Source of the DNA: Candidatus Bathyarchaeota archaeon
GTDB lineage: Archaea; Thermoproteota; Bathyarchaeia; Bathyarchaeales; SOJC01
Direction of reading: 5' to 3'
Assembly: GCA_020352645.1 (NCBI GenBank)
Contig: CP070683.1
Location: forward strand, 571,357-620,252
DNA: 48,896 nt
The translations under genes and the position numbers were made by a program. Numbering within the stretch: the stretch's first letter is position 1; each line of letters begins with the position of its first letter. This document shows, piece after piece, positions 1 through 8,779 of this stretch. Under the pieces are notes generated by a model. The model worked only from the letters and a program-made list of their open reading frames with translations. It searched no databases and was not told where the DNA came from.

Positions 1-125
1 GTTTTCTCAGGTGTTTCGACTTTTTCCGTTTTCTCAGGTGTTTCGACTTTTTCCGTTTTCTCAGGTGTTTCGACTTTTTCCGTTTTCTCAGGTGTTTCGA
101 CTTTTTCCGTTTTCTCAGGTGTTTC
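1..125 (-). repeat. 27-bp perfect tandem repeat
   Basis: Four identical 27-bp units lie at 1-27, 28-54, 55-81 and 82-108, followed by 17 matching bases at 109-125. The array continues past the left edge. The unit is a multiple of three and encodes a 9-residue protein repeat on the minus strand. The copies show no base differences, which points to recent expansion. There are no spacers, so it is not CRISPR. Confidence 0.9.
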
Positions 126-134
126 TTCTGTCAT
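1..134 (-). CDS. N-terminus of an unidentified protein with a 9-residue repeat (partial)
   Basis: Reading leftward from an ATG at 134-132, preceded by a strong Shine-Dalgarno (GGAGGT, about 6 nt upstream), the frame stays open to the window edge. After a short start (MTEETPEKT) it encodes at least four copies of EKVETPEKT, a charged, Pro/Thr-containing low-complexity segment that is probably disordered. It lies about 160 bp downstream of the oxidoreductase gamma subunit on the same strand, so it may be the next gene of that operon. The folded part, if any, is outside the window, so the function is unknown. The strong ribosome site and clean frame make a real gene likely. Confidence 0.6.
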   Translation of the reverse strand, partial: MTEETPEKTEKVETPEKTEKVETPEKTEKVETPEKTEKVETPEK

Positions 135-298
135 GTCTTCTACCTCCTCAATTACTTGAGGACTGTGATTTCTGATGATGGCTTCTGTACGCAAGATGAT
201 GAATGGCTCTTCATAGAATCTCTCCGAGTCTCTTATAGTTTTCTCACGTCTCACCTGCAACAGACAAGTGTGACAAGGCCCGATTCATAAACGACCGC

Positions 299-859
299 CT
301 AACGCTTGGTATATTGCACTCCTTTCTCAAAGGCTTGGATGTTGACATCAACGTATCGAGCTTTCTTTTCAAAGAATTCCTTGAGACCTTCAAGTACGGT
401 TTCTGGTGGGAGGAGCTTTGTTTTGGATATATAGCATCCAAGCATCACCATGTTAGCGGTTTTCGGTTCACCAACTTCGGCAGCGATAGCGTTTGCCGGT
501 GTTGGCATAACCTTTATGTCCTTTCTTTCAACCGACCTAGTGACCAGAGAGCTGTTTAAGAAGAGCATTCCTTCCGGTTCTAGGCGGGGTTCAAAAGCTT
601 CTAGAGAAGGGTTGTTCATAATTATCAGTGCTTTTGGGGAGGTAATTACTGGTGACCCAATTTCCTCGCTCGATATAACCACAGTGCAGTTGGCAGTTCC
701 TCCTCGCATTTCGGGGCCATACGACGGTATCCATGTAACATTTAATCCAGCCTTCATAGCGCTGTAAGCTAGGAGTTTTCCTATGAACATTAGCCCTTGA
801 CCGCCGAAACCAGCCATTATGACGTCAGCGTATAGTCTTTTGCGACCCAGACTTTCCAT
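299..859 (-). CDS. 2-oxoacid:ferredoxin oxidoreductase, gamma subunit (KorC-type)
   Basis: This 186-aa protein belongs to the gamma (catalytic-domain III) family of 2-oxoacid:ferredoxin oxidoreductases, which oxidise 2-oxoacids with CoA and reduce ferredoxin. The family signature GFGGQG is near residues 18-23, followed by SYGPEMRGG around 46-54, typical of the KorC/VorC class. It is the last of four genes (delta, alpha, beta, gamma) transcribed on the minus strand, with only 3 bp after the beta gene, so it is almost certainly co-transcribed and a subunit of the same cytoplasmic complex. The substrate (2-oxoglutarate or branched-chain 2-oxoacid) cannot be settled from sequence. Confidence 0.9.
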   Translation of the reverse strand: MESLGRKRLYADVIMAGFGGQGLMFIGKLLAYSAMKAGLNVTWIPSYGPEMRGGTANCTVVISSEEIGSPVITSPKALIIMNNPSLEAFEPRLEPEGMLFLNSSLVTRSVERKDIKVMPTPANAIAAEVGEPKTANMVMLGCYISKTKLLPPETVLEGLKEFFEKKARYVDVNIQAFEKGVQYTKR

Positions 860-862
860 ACC

Positions 863-1618
863 TCATGTCTCCTCAGGAGTTTTGAACTCGCCGAGTGGAT
901 AGTAAGGAGTCATCTTTTCCTCCACCCATTTCGCTGCATCTTGTGGAGTCATATGCCAGTCTGTAGGGCAGTGTGATAGTATCTCCACCATTGAATAGCC
1001 CAAGCCTTCTAGTTGAGTGTTAAACGCCTTCTTTATGGCTCTCCTTGCCTGCAAAATGTTTCTCGGGCTATTGACACTCACTCGTGCAATATATTTTGCG
1101 CCCTCTAAAGTAGCTAGCAGCTCAGACATTCTGATAGGGTAACCTGCTTGTTCAGCAGATCGTCCCATCGGAGAGGTTGTCGTTTTTTGACCGATCAAAG
1201 TTGTTGGAGCCATCTGTCCGCCTGTCATACCATATATGGCGTTGTTGATGAACATTGTTGTTATCTTTTCTCCTCGAGCAGCTGCGTGGATTGCTTCTGC
1301 TATCCCTATCGAAACAAAGTCTCCGTCGCCTTGATAGGTGAACACTATCAGTTCAGGATGAACCCTTTTGCAGCCTGTTGCAACTGCGGGTGCTCTGCCA
1401 TGTGCTGCTTCATACATATCGATATCAAGATAGTCGTAGAGAAGAACTGAGCATCCTACTGGGGCAACACCTACAGTTTTCTCCTTAATGTCAAGCTCAT
1501 CAATCACTTCAGCTATTAGTCGGGCCACGATTCCATGTCCGCAGCCGGGACAATAGTGAGTTGATACGGAGCGAAGCGTCCGAGGCCTCGTGAACACCTT
1601 TTCCAGTTCTACATGCAT
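863..1618 (-). CDS. 2-oxoacid:ferredoxin oxidoreductase, beta subunit (thiamine-PP binding)
   Basis: A 251-aa beta subunit that binds thiamine pyrophosphate. It has the CPGCGHG motif (C23, C26), the GDGD motif at 97-100 that starts the TPP/Mg site, and the [11 protein letters not shown] segment around 125-135 completing it. The length is at the short end of the KorB family. Its ATG at 1618 is 1 bp past the alpha gene stop, so the two are translationally close. It works with alpha, gamma and delta subunits from the same operon in anaerobic 2-oxoacid oxidation or reductive carboxylation. Confidence 0.92.
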   Translation of the reverse strand: MHVELEKVFTRPRTLRSVSTHYCPGCGHGIVARLIAEVIDELDIKEKTVGVAPVGCSVLLYDYLDIDMYEAAHGRAPAVATGCKRVHPELIVFTYQGDGDFVSIGIAEAIHAAARGEKITTMFINNAIYGMTGGQMAPTTLIGQKTTTSPMGRSAEQAGYPIRMSELLATLEGAKYIARVSVNSPRNILQARRAIKKAFNTQLEGLGYSMVEILSHCPTDWHMTPQDAAKWVEEKMTPYYPLGEFKTPEET

Positions 1619-1619
1619 T

Positions 1620-2678
1620 TCAAATCGTCCTCTTTGCTAGTGTTTCTGTTTCTTTGACAATTTCATCATAGGTTGGAACCATGCCTCCTGTTCTTCCATA
1701 GAATCTAATCGAGGCTTTGCCGCATACGCCGAGTTTAATGTCTTCAACCATTTGACCAAGACTCATCTCAACAACTAGAAATCTCCCCGCTTTTTCAGCG
1801 AACTTCCTAAAGGTTTCGTATGGAAAAGGGAAGACAGTTATAGGCCTCACTAGTCCAACCTTGATTCCTCTCTCGCGTAGAATCTTGATCGCGGTTTTCG
1901 CGATTCTGGCCACAGTTCCATATGCCGCAATTATGATTTCCGCATCGTCAGTCAAATAAGTTTCAACTCGCACTTCATTCTTCACGATCTCGAGAATCTT
2001 TCTGTTAATAGCAAGATTGTGCTCCTCGAGCTTTTTCGGGTTCAAGTAGAGGCTTTTCACCAGGTTCGTGGGGCGACCTTTTGCACCTGTCAATGCCCAG
2101 TCTTTCTCTGGTAATTTCTGTGGTGTTTTTTCTTTGAATTCTACTGGTTCCATCATCTGGCCTATGTATCCATCTCCTAGAACCATTACTGGGTTTCGAT
2201 ATTTGTCGGCCAAGTCAAAGGCGTCCATTGTAGTTGAAACAGCCTCTTGAACTGTGTGTGGTGCTAGGACTATGATGTGATAGTCGCCGTGGCCTCCGCC
2301 CTTTGTGGCCTGGAAGTAGTCGGATTGAGCAGGTTGTATACCGCCTAGTCCTGGTCCTCCCCTCATTATGTTTACGATTACGCAAGGAAGTTGAGCTCCA
2401 ACGATGTAGGATATGCCTTCTTGCATTAAGCTGATTCCAGGGCTTGATGATGACGTCATAACTCTAGCACCAGCGCCAGCAGCTCCGAAAAGCATGTTTA
2501 TAGCAGCTACTTCGCTTTCTGCTTGAAGATAAACTCCACCGATTTCTGGGAGACGTTTCGACATGTATTCTGGGATCTCGTTTTGTGGAGTGATTGGATA
2601 GCCGAAGAAATGTTTGCAGCCCGCTTGGATTGCTGCTTCTGCTATTGCTTCATTTCCTGTCATGAATTTTCTTTCCAC
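1620..2678 (-). CDS. vorB: 2-oxoacid:ferredoxin oxidoreductase, alpha subunit (KorA/VorB-type)
   Basis: A 352-aa alpha subunit with YPITPQ at 27-32 and the conserved ESEVAAINM and RGGPGLGG segments. Length and sequence style match the subfamily usually annotated VorB (3-methyl-2-oxobutanoate dehydrogenase), but the same family is also called KorA, so the substrate is uncertain. I chose the GTG at 2678 because AGGAGG lies about 9 nt upstream; an ATG five codons later (2663) is the alternative. The GTG overlaps the last base of the delta gene stop, showing translational coupling. It builds the catalytic core with the beta subunit. Confidence 0.9.
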   Translation of the reverse strand: MERKFMTGNEAIAEAAIQAGCKHFFGYPITPQNEIPEYMSKRLPEIGGVYLQAESEVAAINMLFGAAGAGARVMTSSSSPGISLMQEGISYIVGAQLPCVIVNIMRGGPGLGGIQPAQSDYFQATKGGGHGDYHIIVLAPHTVQEAVSTTMDAFDLADKYRNPVMVLGDGYIGQMMEPVEFKEKTPQKLPEKDWALTGAKGRPTNLVKSLYLNPKKLEEHNLAINRKILEIVKNEVRVETYLTDDAEIIIAAYGTVARIAKTAIKILRERGIKVGLVRPITVFPFPYETFRKFAEKAGRFLVVEMSLGQMVEDIKLGVCGKASIRFYGRTGGMVPTYDEIVKETETLAKRTI

Positions 2679-2905
2679 TAGTGTTTGCCTCCTGTCTTCT
2701 TCTTGTAAACTTCTATGGCAACATCAGGACATGTAAGAGCACAGAGCGTACATCCGGTGCATTTTCCTTCAGGGTCAATAAACTCCGCAGAATGGTATCC
2801 TTTAGGATTCACCTGGTTGGAAATGCGGATTAGATGAAGAGGGCAAGCATAGACACAAAGCTCACAGCTTTTGCAGGTTTTGTCGTCAATCACGATTCTG
2901 CTCAT
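2678..2905 (-). CDS. 2-oxoacid:ferredoxin oxidoreductase, delta subunit (2[4Fe-4S] ferredoxin)
   Basis: A 75-aa ferredoxin-like subunit with two complete CxxCxxCxxxCP cluster motifs (C11, C14, C17, C21 and C49, C52, C55, C59), so it should carry two [4Fe-4S] clusters that pass electrons from the catalytic subunits to external ferredoxin. It is the first gene of the minus-strand operon delta-alpha-beta-gamma. The start is supported by GAAAGGAGC just upstream of the ATG. It is read divergently from the pyruvate-type operon across a 210-bp gap that must hold both promoters. Confidence 0.92.
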   Translation of the reverse strand: MSRIVIDDKTCKSCELCVYACPLHLIRISNQVNPKGYHSAEFIDPEGKCTGCTLCALTCPDVAIEVYKKKTGGKH

Positions 2906-3064
2906 TTCTTGCTCCTTTCCTCCAGCACGGTGTTTGGATTGGTCACGTTAGCATCTCATGCAAAGCACATTGGAGAGATAAGAAGTATAACAAGAAAGGG
3001 AAAAGTGTTTCGCAAGAACACTTATCAATCAATCTGCAGGCGAGAAAAGCGCACGCGAGAGAAA

Positions 3065-3075
3065 CGTGTATATTC
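3065..3075 (+). promoter_or_regulatory. Candidate TATA box of the POR operon
   Basis: CGTGTATATTC lies about 45 bp upstream of the gamma-subunit ATG, the expected placement for an archaeal TATA box with a short leader. Assigned by eye; no transcription start data. Confidence 0.4.
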
Positions 3076-3115
3076 AACGATTCAAATGTAGAACGAAAGA
3101 TTTGATGGAATCAAA

Positions 3116-3676
3116 ATGTCACAGTTTCAAGAAGTCCGATGGCATGGCAGAGGTGGGCAAGGTGCTTGGACGGCAAGCGAACTTCTGGCAAAAGCTGCAA
3201 TCTTGGAGGGAAAGCATGTTCAGTCATTCCCGGAGTTCGGACCTGAGCGCATGGGGGCCCCTCTTGCAGCCTATACTAGAATTAGTGATCAACCGATCAA
3301 GCTACATTGTTCAATATATACTCCTGGAGTAGTGGTGGTCTTGGATCCCACGTTGCTAAAGACTGTGAAAGTAACTGATGGCCTTATGGATAACGGCGTT
3401 CTGATAGTGAATACTGAAGAAGATCCTAGGGAGCTCAGGGAAAAGCTGGATATTGGATCACGGAAAACTTGGACTGTGGCCGCCACGGACATTGCAATGA
3501 GAATACTGAATGTTCCAATTACAAATACTGCGATGCTTGGCGCTGCAACTCGCGCCGCCGCGCTAGTGAGTCTCGAAAGCATTGAAGAGGTTGTGAGGGA
3601 TCGCTTTCGTAAAGAACTAGCGGAGAGAAACATTGCCGTAATTCGAGAGGCGTATGAGGAGGCGAAGACTGGATGA
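3116..3676 (+). CDS. porG: Pyruvate-type 2-oxoacid:ferredoxin oxidoreductase, gamma subunit
   Basis: A 186-aa gamma subunit with the family signature RWHGRGGQG near residues 8-16 and FPEFGPERMGAP around 39-50, which is typical of the POR/VOR gamma class and distinct from the KorC-type paralog at 299-859. It heads a four-gene operon in the order gamma-delta-alpha-beta, the usual archaeal POR order. The next gene starts inside its stop codon (ATGA overlap at 3673-3676). The complex interconverts pyruvate plus CoA with acetyl-CoA plus CO2 using ferredoxin. Pyruvate is inferred from gene order and subunit lengths. Confidence 0.9.
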   Translation: MSQFQEVRWHGRGGQGAWTASELLAKAAILEGKHVQSFPEFGPERMGAPLAAYTRISDQPIKLHCSIYTPGVVVVLDPTLLKTVKVTDGLMDNGVLIVNTEEDPRELREKLDIGSRKTWTVAATDIAMRILNVPITNTAMLGAATRAAALVSLESIEEVVRDRFRKELAERNIAVIREAYEEAKTG

Positions 3677-3963
3677 CTGAGAAACAAAAGGGCTGGAAAG
3701 AAGTTCCTGTGGCTGGGGTCTGTTGGAAACCAGCCACTGATTATCCGACAGGTGATTGGAGAACCTTCAAGCCAATCCGTGATCCTGAAAAATGCACTAA
3801 GTGTTTGCTTTGTCCAATGATTTGCCCTGATTCAGCCATAGAATGGAACAGGAACACAGAGGATATACAGTTTGACTATGATTTCTGCAAAGGTTGTGGC
3901 ATATGTGCTAACGAATGCCCTGCTGAGGCCATCATAATGACGAGAGAAGAGGAGGAAGCTTGA
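3673..3963 (+). CDS. porD: Pyruvate:ferredoxin oxidoreductase, delta subunit (2[4Fe-4S])
   Basis: A 96-aa delta subunit. The N-terminal ~40 residues include the WRTFKP segment characteristic of PorD. Two CxxCxxCxxxCP motifs follow (C41, C44, C47, C51 and C72, C75, C78, C82) for two [4Fe-4S] clusters. Its ATG overlaps the gamma stop by 4 bp, and its stop overlaps the alpha start, so expression of the three genes is coupled. It conducts electrons from the TPP site to soluble ferredoxin. Confidence 0.92.
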   Translation: MTEKQKGWKEVPVAGVCWKPATDYPTGDWRTFKPIRDPEKCTKCLLCPMICPDSAIEWNRNTEDIQFDYDFCKGCGICANECPAEAIIMTREEEEA

Positions 3964-5195
3964 CCGTGGTGAGTGTTCAGCAGAATGTTCTTGCGCTGAA
4001 TGGCGACGAGGCTGTGGCTCTTGCAGTTAAGCAATCTGATGTGGATGTTGTCGCAGCATACCCCATAACACCTCAAACTATCATAGTGGAAAGGTTTAGC
4101 GAATATGTAGCTGATGGAGAAGTAGACACTGAGTTTGTGTGCACCGAATCAGAGCACAGTGCGCTAACCGCTTGTCTTACAGCTTCGGCAACAGGGGTAA
4201 GGACCTTTACGGCCTCAGCTTCTGCAGGTCTTGCTTTAATGCACGAAATACTTTACGTCACATCGGGCTGCAGAGCACCAGTTGTAATGGCTATAGCCAA
4301 TCGAGCACTGTCCGCTCCGATTAACATACACTGCGATCACTCTGACAGTATGGTCGAAAGAGACAGTGGCTGGATTCAGGTATATGTCGAGAATTCGCAG
4401 GAAGCTTATGACTCAATAATACAAGCTTTCAGAATAGCTGAGAACCCTGAGGTGCTTCTACCGGTTATGGTGTGCCTTGATGCCTTCTTCCTTAGTCACA
4501 CTCTCGAGAATGTCAGAGTGTTATCAGATGACATTGTTCAAGGATTTGTTGGACTCAGAAAGATTCCTCTGGTGGCTAGCCATGAGGGTAAGAAAGTGCC
4601 TTTTAGACTAGATCCTGAGAACCCGATAACAATAGGACCCCTAGATCTTTACGACTACTACTTCGAACATAAGAGACAGCAAGAAGAAGCAATGAACCAC
4701 GCACCTCAAGTAATAAAGCGAGTTCACGATGAATACGCCCAGTTAAGCGGGCGTAGGTACGGAAACGGCTTAATAGAGACATATGAACTGGAAGACGCTG
4801 AAATTGCAGCTGTGTGTGTAGGTTCAACTGCAGGCACCGCCAAAACTGTTGTTGATGAACTACGTGCAAAAGGAGTCAAAGCTGGCCTTCTCCGCCTGCG
4901 AACCTTTAGACCTCTTCCAACAGCAGATGTGAAAGAAGCCTTGGAAAGTGTGCGAGCGATTGCAGTCATGGATAGAAGCAACAGTTTTGGAGGAAATGGA
5001 GGACCAGTGTTCCATGAAATCCGACATATCCTGTATGATTCCAAAACGCACCCACATGTTGTAAACTATATTTATGGTCTTGGTGGAAGAGATATGCCTC
5101 AAAGCCTCATACGAGGTATCTATAGAGACCTTGGAGAAATATCCGAAACCGACCGCGTTGAATCTCGAGTTCACTTTGCAGGAGTTCGCGAATAG
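3960..5195 (+). CDS. porA: Pyruvate:ferredoxin oxidoreductase, alpha subunit
   Basis: About 405-411 aa, the usual PorA length, with YPITPQT at 34-40, the ESEHSALTACL segment, and the conserved IHCDHSDSM stretch. The start is ambiguous. TTG at 3960 overlaps the porD stop but sits only about 4 nt after GAGGAGG; GTG at 3966 or 3969 gives better ribosome-site spacing, and the first conserved residues come later in any case. With PorB it forms the catalytic heart of the complex. It sits 12 bp before porB. Confidence 0.92.
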   Translation: MTVVSVQQNVLALNGDEAVALAVKQSDVDVVAAYPITPQTIIVERFSEYVADGEVDTEFVCTESEHSALTACLTASATGVRTFTASASAGLALMHEILYVTSGCRAPVVMAIANRALSAPINIHCDHSDSMVERDSGWIQVYVENSQEAYDSIIQAFRIAENPEVLLPVMVCLDAFFLSHTLENVRVLSDDIVQGFVGLRKIPLVASHEGKKVPFRLDPENPITIGPLDLYDYYFEHKRQQEEAMNHAPQVIKRVHDEYAQLSGRRYGNGLIETYELEDAEIAAVCVGSTAGTAKTVVDELRAKGVKAGLLRLRTFRPLPTADVKEALESVRAIAVMDRSNSFGGNGGPVFHEIRHILYDSKTHPHVVNYIYGLGGRDMPQSLIRGIYRDLGEISETDRVESRVHFAGVRE

Positions 5196-5207
5196 GAGGA
5201 TGCAGAA

Positions 5208-6173
5208 ATGGCTACAACTTGGAAGTTTACGGCGAAGGAAATTGTGGAGAAACCTGATCTCTTCACCTCAGGGCATCGAGCGTGCGCCGGATGTGGACCA
5301 GCAATTGCTTTGCGACAGATAATGAAAGCTACGCGCGGACCCACAATAGTGACCAATGCAACAGGATGTATGGAAGTTGTTTCCACAATATATCCTTACA
5401 CTGCGTGGAAAGTGCCATGGATTCACACGGCCTTTGAGAACGCTGCTGCAAATGCGTCTGGAATCGCCGCTGCTTTGAAAGCGATGAAAAGAAAGGGAAG
5501 ACTTCAGGAAGATATAGATATAATAGCCTTTGCTGGCGATGGGGGAACATTTGACATTGGGATTCAAGCATTGTCTGGAGCAGCAGAGAGGGGCCACGAT
5601 TTCCTTTATGTTCTCTATGATAACGAGGCATACATGAACACAGGAATACAGCGAAGTGGAGGCACACCTCACGGTGCTTCAACAACTACTTCGCCAGCGG
5701 GGAAAGTGATTCCTGGAAAACGCCAATACAAGAAGGCAATAGCGGACATCATGGTCGCCCATGAAATACCCTATGTCGCAACTGCTTCAATCGCCTATTG
5801 GCAAGACGTGCTGATGAAAACACGAAAAGGATTAGAGGTAGAGGGGCCAGCTTTTCTACATGTTTTAGCACCTTGCCCTCGAGGCTGGCGCTACGATACG
5901 AGCAAAACGATAGAGATCGCTCAGCTAGCCGTGGAAACATGCATTTTCCCATTGTGGGAATCAACAGACGGTCAATGTAGCTTGTCGCCACAGAGCAAGA
6001 TAGTGGCGTTGAAACCAGAGCGCAAGAGACCAGTCAAAGAGTATTTAGAAACGCAGAGGCGCTTCAGACATCTGCTAACACCTGAGTTCGAAAGTGAGAT
6101 TGACAATATCCAGAAGATGACAGATAAGCGCTGGAACAAACTACTGAGAAGATGCAATCTAGTATCGCTGTGA
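5208..6173 (+). CDS. porB: Pyruvate:ferredoxin oxidoreductase, beta subunit
   Basis: A 321-aa TPP-binding subunit. It has CAGCGP (C26, C29), C54 in NATGC, the GDGG motif at 110-113 and the YDNEAYMNTG stretch at 137-146 that completes the TPP/Mg site. The cysteines, with one more in ETCIFPLWE near the C-terminus, match the pattern that holds the proximal [4Fe-4S] cluster in POR beta subunits. AGGAGG lies just upstream of the ATG and overlaps the porA stop region. It ends 7 bp before the convergent DUF2070 gene. Confidence 0.93.
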   Translation: MATTWKFTAKEIVEKPDLFTSGHRACAGCGPAIALRQIMKATRGPTIVTNATGCMEVVSTIYPYTAWKVPWIHTAFENAAANASGIAAALKAMKRKGRLQEDIDIIAFAGDGGTFDIGIQALSGAAERGHDFLYVLYDNEAYMNTGIQRSGGTPHGASTTTSPAGKVIPGKRQYKKAIADIMVAHEIPYVATASIAYWQDVLMKTRKGLEVEGPAFLHVLAPCPRGWRYDTSKTIEIAQLAVETCIFPLWESTDGQCSLSPQSKIVALKPERKRPVKEYLETQRRFRHLLTPEFESEIDNIQKMTDKRWNKLLRRCNLVSL

Positions 6174-6180
6174 CAAGGCA

Positions 6181-7998
6181 CTAAAGAACTATGATCAATG
6201 AAGCCAACAATAGCCACACGAATGAGAAAAGCGGAACAAAGATTCTCTTGGCACGGCGCAATGCTCTGTCTGCCAAGAGCGACATTCCCTTGATCTGCCT
6301 CTCACCAATCACACGAACATCGGCAACTTCGCCTGCGCGCCAAGCCATAGAAGCAGGTTTCATGTTTCGCAATGCTTCTTTTGCTGCAGTCTTGATATAG
6401 TCAATGAGCTTCTCAGCTGGGATTACTTCCCCAATAGGGCGGTATCCACGAGCGTTCAAAACGAGGGCGTTCACCGCATGGGTATCTGTTGTGAGTATTT
6501 CTCCTGCTTCAATCCCCAAATCTTTCAAGCTCTCAAGGATTCTTTCTCGCAGGCCAGAAATCATGTTGTTACCATCGATTGTTACATAGGCACAAACATG
6601 CTCTGCAGTTTCAATCAAGAGCACGCTGAGTCCTCCTAGGCCCATTCCATCTCGCAAACCGAACTCCTTGGGCACTATCTTGGCAGCACCGCCTTTGAAA
6701 GGTGATTGCTCGACGCTACAAGCCTTCTGCAAAGCTTCCAAAGTAGCTTCTTTCAATGCCCCCACTGCCATGCTTACATTGAAAGGTGCGTTAATGCTGT
6801 TGTGGGCGTTGATGATGACCACGTGGTCTAGCCCCTGATTGGATGACTCTTCAAGTATGAAGTCTCCAACCTCCTTCGGGAAATCTTCTGTCGTTTCAGG
6901 CGCTAAGGTTAGAGTGAATACCGCGACCCTTCCGAATACTTGGCAACTTGCTGTCGCAGCCTCTTTTGTGGATCTCATGAAAGGTGTTGCTTTTGATGTG
7001 AAGTTCGAAAACCTCGCTGACTCCAATATTGCGTCTAGCACTCTCTGATTCTGCCGTTGCGAAGAGAGATCAGTTTCATGTCCAAATAGGCCATGCGGTA
7101 CTGCTGCAACACAGCGCAGTTTCTTCTCCAAGGCCTCTTTTATCAAGTAGGGAAGTTGGCTGCTTCCGACGTTTTTGAAGGGCCCCGGATGAAATGAAGA
7201 TACAACTACTATGGATTCCAGACGTTCTCTTGATTTGAGTGCTAGAAGTGAAAAATCAACATTCTTGTCGCTCCCGAACTTCTCAAAAAGAGTCTCAATT
7301 GGAGAGTTTAGATCTTCAATCCAGTTAGCTAGAATGGCTTTTAATGCTTTTGTGGGAGGTATCTCTACGGAGTCAGTCTTAACTCTATCAACCAAGTGAA
7401 TGAACAAGAATGCCGCAGCAGTGGTTATAGGAATGGAAAGGGGCAAGTAGAAGGCTGCAGTTTCATCAAATGTGGGGCTCACTAGACTTGAGACATAGAA
7501 TAGGCTGAAAGAGACAAATATGGGTTGAACTAGTGATGCTCCTACTGACTTCCAACTATTCAAGGATGAGGTTGAAAGGAACACTGTCAAACGAAGAATG
7601 TGCGTGGAAGAGAACCCTATCAAGAAAAAAGTAGCCCAGAGACTCCAAGATCCGAAAAGGAATGTTAAGATGGAGCCTATTGAGCTGAAGCCGAGCCACA
7701 GCAAAATGCAGAACATTGAAACCGCAGCGCAACGCCTAACGTTGTAGATTGGATCAGATCGTGTAAACACCTGTCTCGTAACAAAGTCAGAAATTGTTGA
7801 TAGAAGAAAGAGAAGTAAACTAGACAGCAAGAGAAAGTGCAAGGTGGCATTTGGAAATACAAAGCTGGAGACTAAGCCGCTCAGAACAGAAAGCAAGAGA
7901 GTGATTAGAGTGATTCTTCGGTGAGAGGGCAAACTGAAGAGTGAAGAATAATGCTTCACCGCCCTGTCAATTGAGTATTCCAAACTCTCTGCGGCCAA
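6181..7998 (-). CDS. DUF2070 family integral membrane protein
   Basis: A 605-aa protein. The N-terminal ~210 residues hold several hydrophobic, probably membrane-spanning segments. A large soluble region follows (about 220-570) with conserved-looking HPGPFKNVGSSQLP, NAHNSIN and TTDTHAVN stretches, rich in His/Asp/Asn as in a metal or nucleotide site, and a final hydrophobic segment lies at the C-terminus. This layout and sequence match the archaeal DUF2070 family, whose function is unknown to me. The start is TTG at 7998 with no strong ribosome site, so the N-terminus is uncertain by a few residues. Confidence 0.8.
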   Translation of the reverse strand: MAAESLEYSIDRAVKHYSSLFSLPSHRRITLITLLLSVLSGLVSSFVFPNATLHFLLLSSLLLFLLSTISDFVTRQVFTRSDPIYNVRRCAAVSMFCILLWLGFSSIGSILTFLFGSWSLWATFFLIGFSSTHILRLTVFLSTSSLNSWKSVGASLVQPIFVSFSLFYVSSLVSPTFDETAAFYLPLSIPITTAAAFLFIHLVDRVKTDSVEIPPTKALKAILANWIEDLNSPIETLFEKFGSDKNVDFSLLALKSRERLESIVVVSSFHPGPFKNVGSSQLPYLIKEALEKKLRCVAAVPHGLFGHETDLSSQRQNQRVLDAILESARFSNFTSKATPFMRSTKEAATASCQVFGRVAVFTLTLAPETTEDFPKEVGDFILEESSNQGLDHVVIINAHNSINAPFNVSMAVGALKEATLEALQKACSVEQSPFKGGAAKIVPKEFGLRDGMGLGGLSVLLIETAEHVCAYVTIDGNNMISGLRERILESLKDLGIEAGEILTTDTHAVNALVLNARGYRPIGEVIPAEKLIDYIKTAAKEALRNMKPASMAWRAGEVADVRVIGERQIKGMSLLADRALRRAKRIFVPLFSFVWLLLASLIIVL

Positions 7999-8155
7999 AT
8001 GAGCCGTAACCCCATGTGAATCCCATCAATAATCACTTCAGATATTAAAGTTAGTATAGTTAGAAAAGGTCTACTGAGACTCCGTGTCGAGCGGATAGCC
8101 TTCGACATGAGATAGAGTTTTATCCGAGAAAGAACATAGGAGGAAAAGACTGTTT

Positions 8156-8443
8156 ATGCCAACCAATGCCATCCCACCGCCCTCAATCTTCCACATGCTA
8201 GAGAGGAACATGGGAAAAAGGCTTATGGTAATACTAAGTCAAGCGTATGGTTTTGAGGGAACTCTAACTGCGATAACTCATGACCCACCAGGAATCTGGC
8301 TTTCCGAGGCTGAAGCTGTGATTTTCCGCGCGACTATAGCCAACCCTATACCCCAGATTGCAGGCAGAGAGGAAAGAAGCGAGATATTTGTTAACCTCAA
8401 CTCAGTACAAAGAATAGAAGTCTTGCATGAAGAAGAATCTTAG
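8156..8443 (+). CDS. Sm-like (LSM domain) RNA-binding protein
   Basis: A 95-aa protein whose central part (GKRLMVILSQAYGFEGTL, residues 20-37) reads like an Sm1 motif with the conserved strand and F/Y-x-G-x-L turn. A weaker Sm2-like strand lies near the C-terminus. Sm-like archaeal proteins form rings that bind U-rich RNA; this one has an unusual acidic middle and is a divergent member. AGGAGGA lies about 11 nt upstream of the ATG. Its last 4 bp overlap the end of the convergent Sec61 beta gene (TTAG shared by both stops). Confidence 0.65.
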   Translation: MPTNAIPPPSIFHMLERNMGKRLMVILSQAYGFEGTLTAITHDPPGIWLSEAEAVIFRATIANPIPQIAGREERSEIFVNLNSVQRIEVLHEEES

Positions 8444-8625
8444 AAAAGGCCTCCAAAATAGTAAATCTGCGCGAGTATGCATGTGACTATCAAACTAACA
8501 GCAAGAACGATTATGAGCTCCGGCTTTATCTGAATGCCTTTCGTTTCCTCCTCAAAGAACCTCAGCAAACCTGCACTCGCTGCAGGCATTGGCGCGCCAC
8601 TTTCACGTTTCTTCTTCCGACTCAT
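8440..8625 (-). CDS. secG: Preprotein translocase subunit Sec61 beta (SecG)
   Basis: A 61-aa tail-anchored protein. It has a basic N-terminus (MSRKKKRESGAPMP), the conserved SAGLLRFFEEE region, and one transmembrane helix from about residue 37 to 57. This is the standard archaeal Sec61 beta layout and length. It is the small accessory subunit of the SecY translocation channel. A TATA-like ATCATAAAAC at 8646-8655 lies close upstream, implying a very short leader. Confidence 0.88.
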   Translation of the reverse strand: MSRKKKRESGAPMPAASAGLLRFFEEETKGIQIKPELIIVLAVSLIVTCILAQIYYFGGLF

Positions 8626-8733
8626 ACTAATCCCCGAGCTAAGATATCATAAAACGCTTAGCTAATTAATGTTACGCGTTGAAATTCTGCTAATATGTCA
8701 TATCTCTGCTTGTACCTTTCTGGTGTTTTCAAA

Positions 8734-8743
8734 GCTTTTATGC
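8734..8743 (+). promoter_or_regulatory. Candidate TATA box of glyA
   Basis: GCTTTTATGC lies 37-46 bp upstream of the TTG at 8780. It is inside the longer open frame that begins at an ATG at 8669, and this argues against that upstream start. Assigned by eye. Confidence 0.4.
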
Positions 8744-8779
8744 CAGCAAAGAACTTTCATAGAAACAGAGGTTCAGATA

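Noticed and set aside
1-125. Possible CRISPR array at the left edge
   Set aside because: The repeats are directly adjacent with no spacers and encode an in-frame protein repeat.
141-298. Possible C/D box RNA from the GATGATG repeats near 172-213
   Set aside because: No D box (CTGA) sits at the right distance on either strand.
813-2455. TGACGTCA-like sites at about 813 and 2449
   Set aside because: They lie inside conserved coding sequence and lack the flanking TGTG/CACA of the palindrome family, so chance is the simplest reading.
8669-8779. N-terminal extension of serine hydroxymethyltransferase from ATG 8669
   Set aside because: The extra residues are hydrophobic and not family-like, and a TATA-like box lies inside them. 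TTG 8780 fits better.
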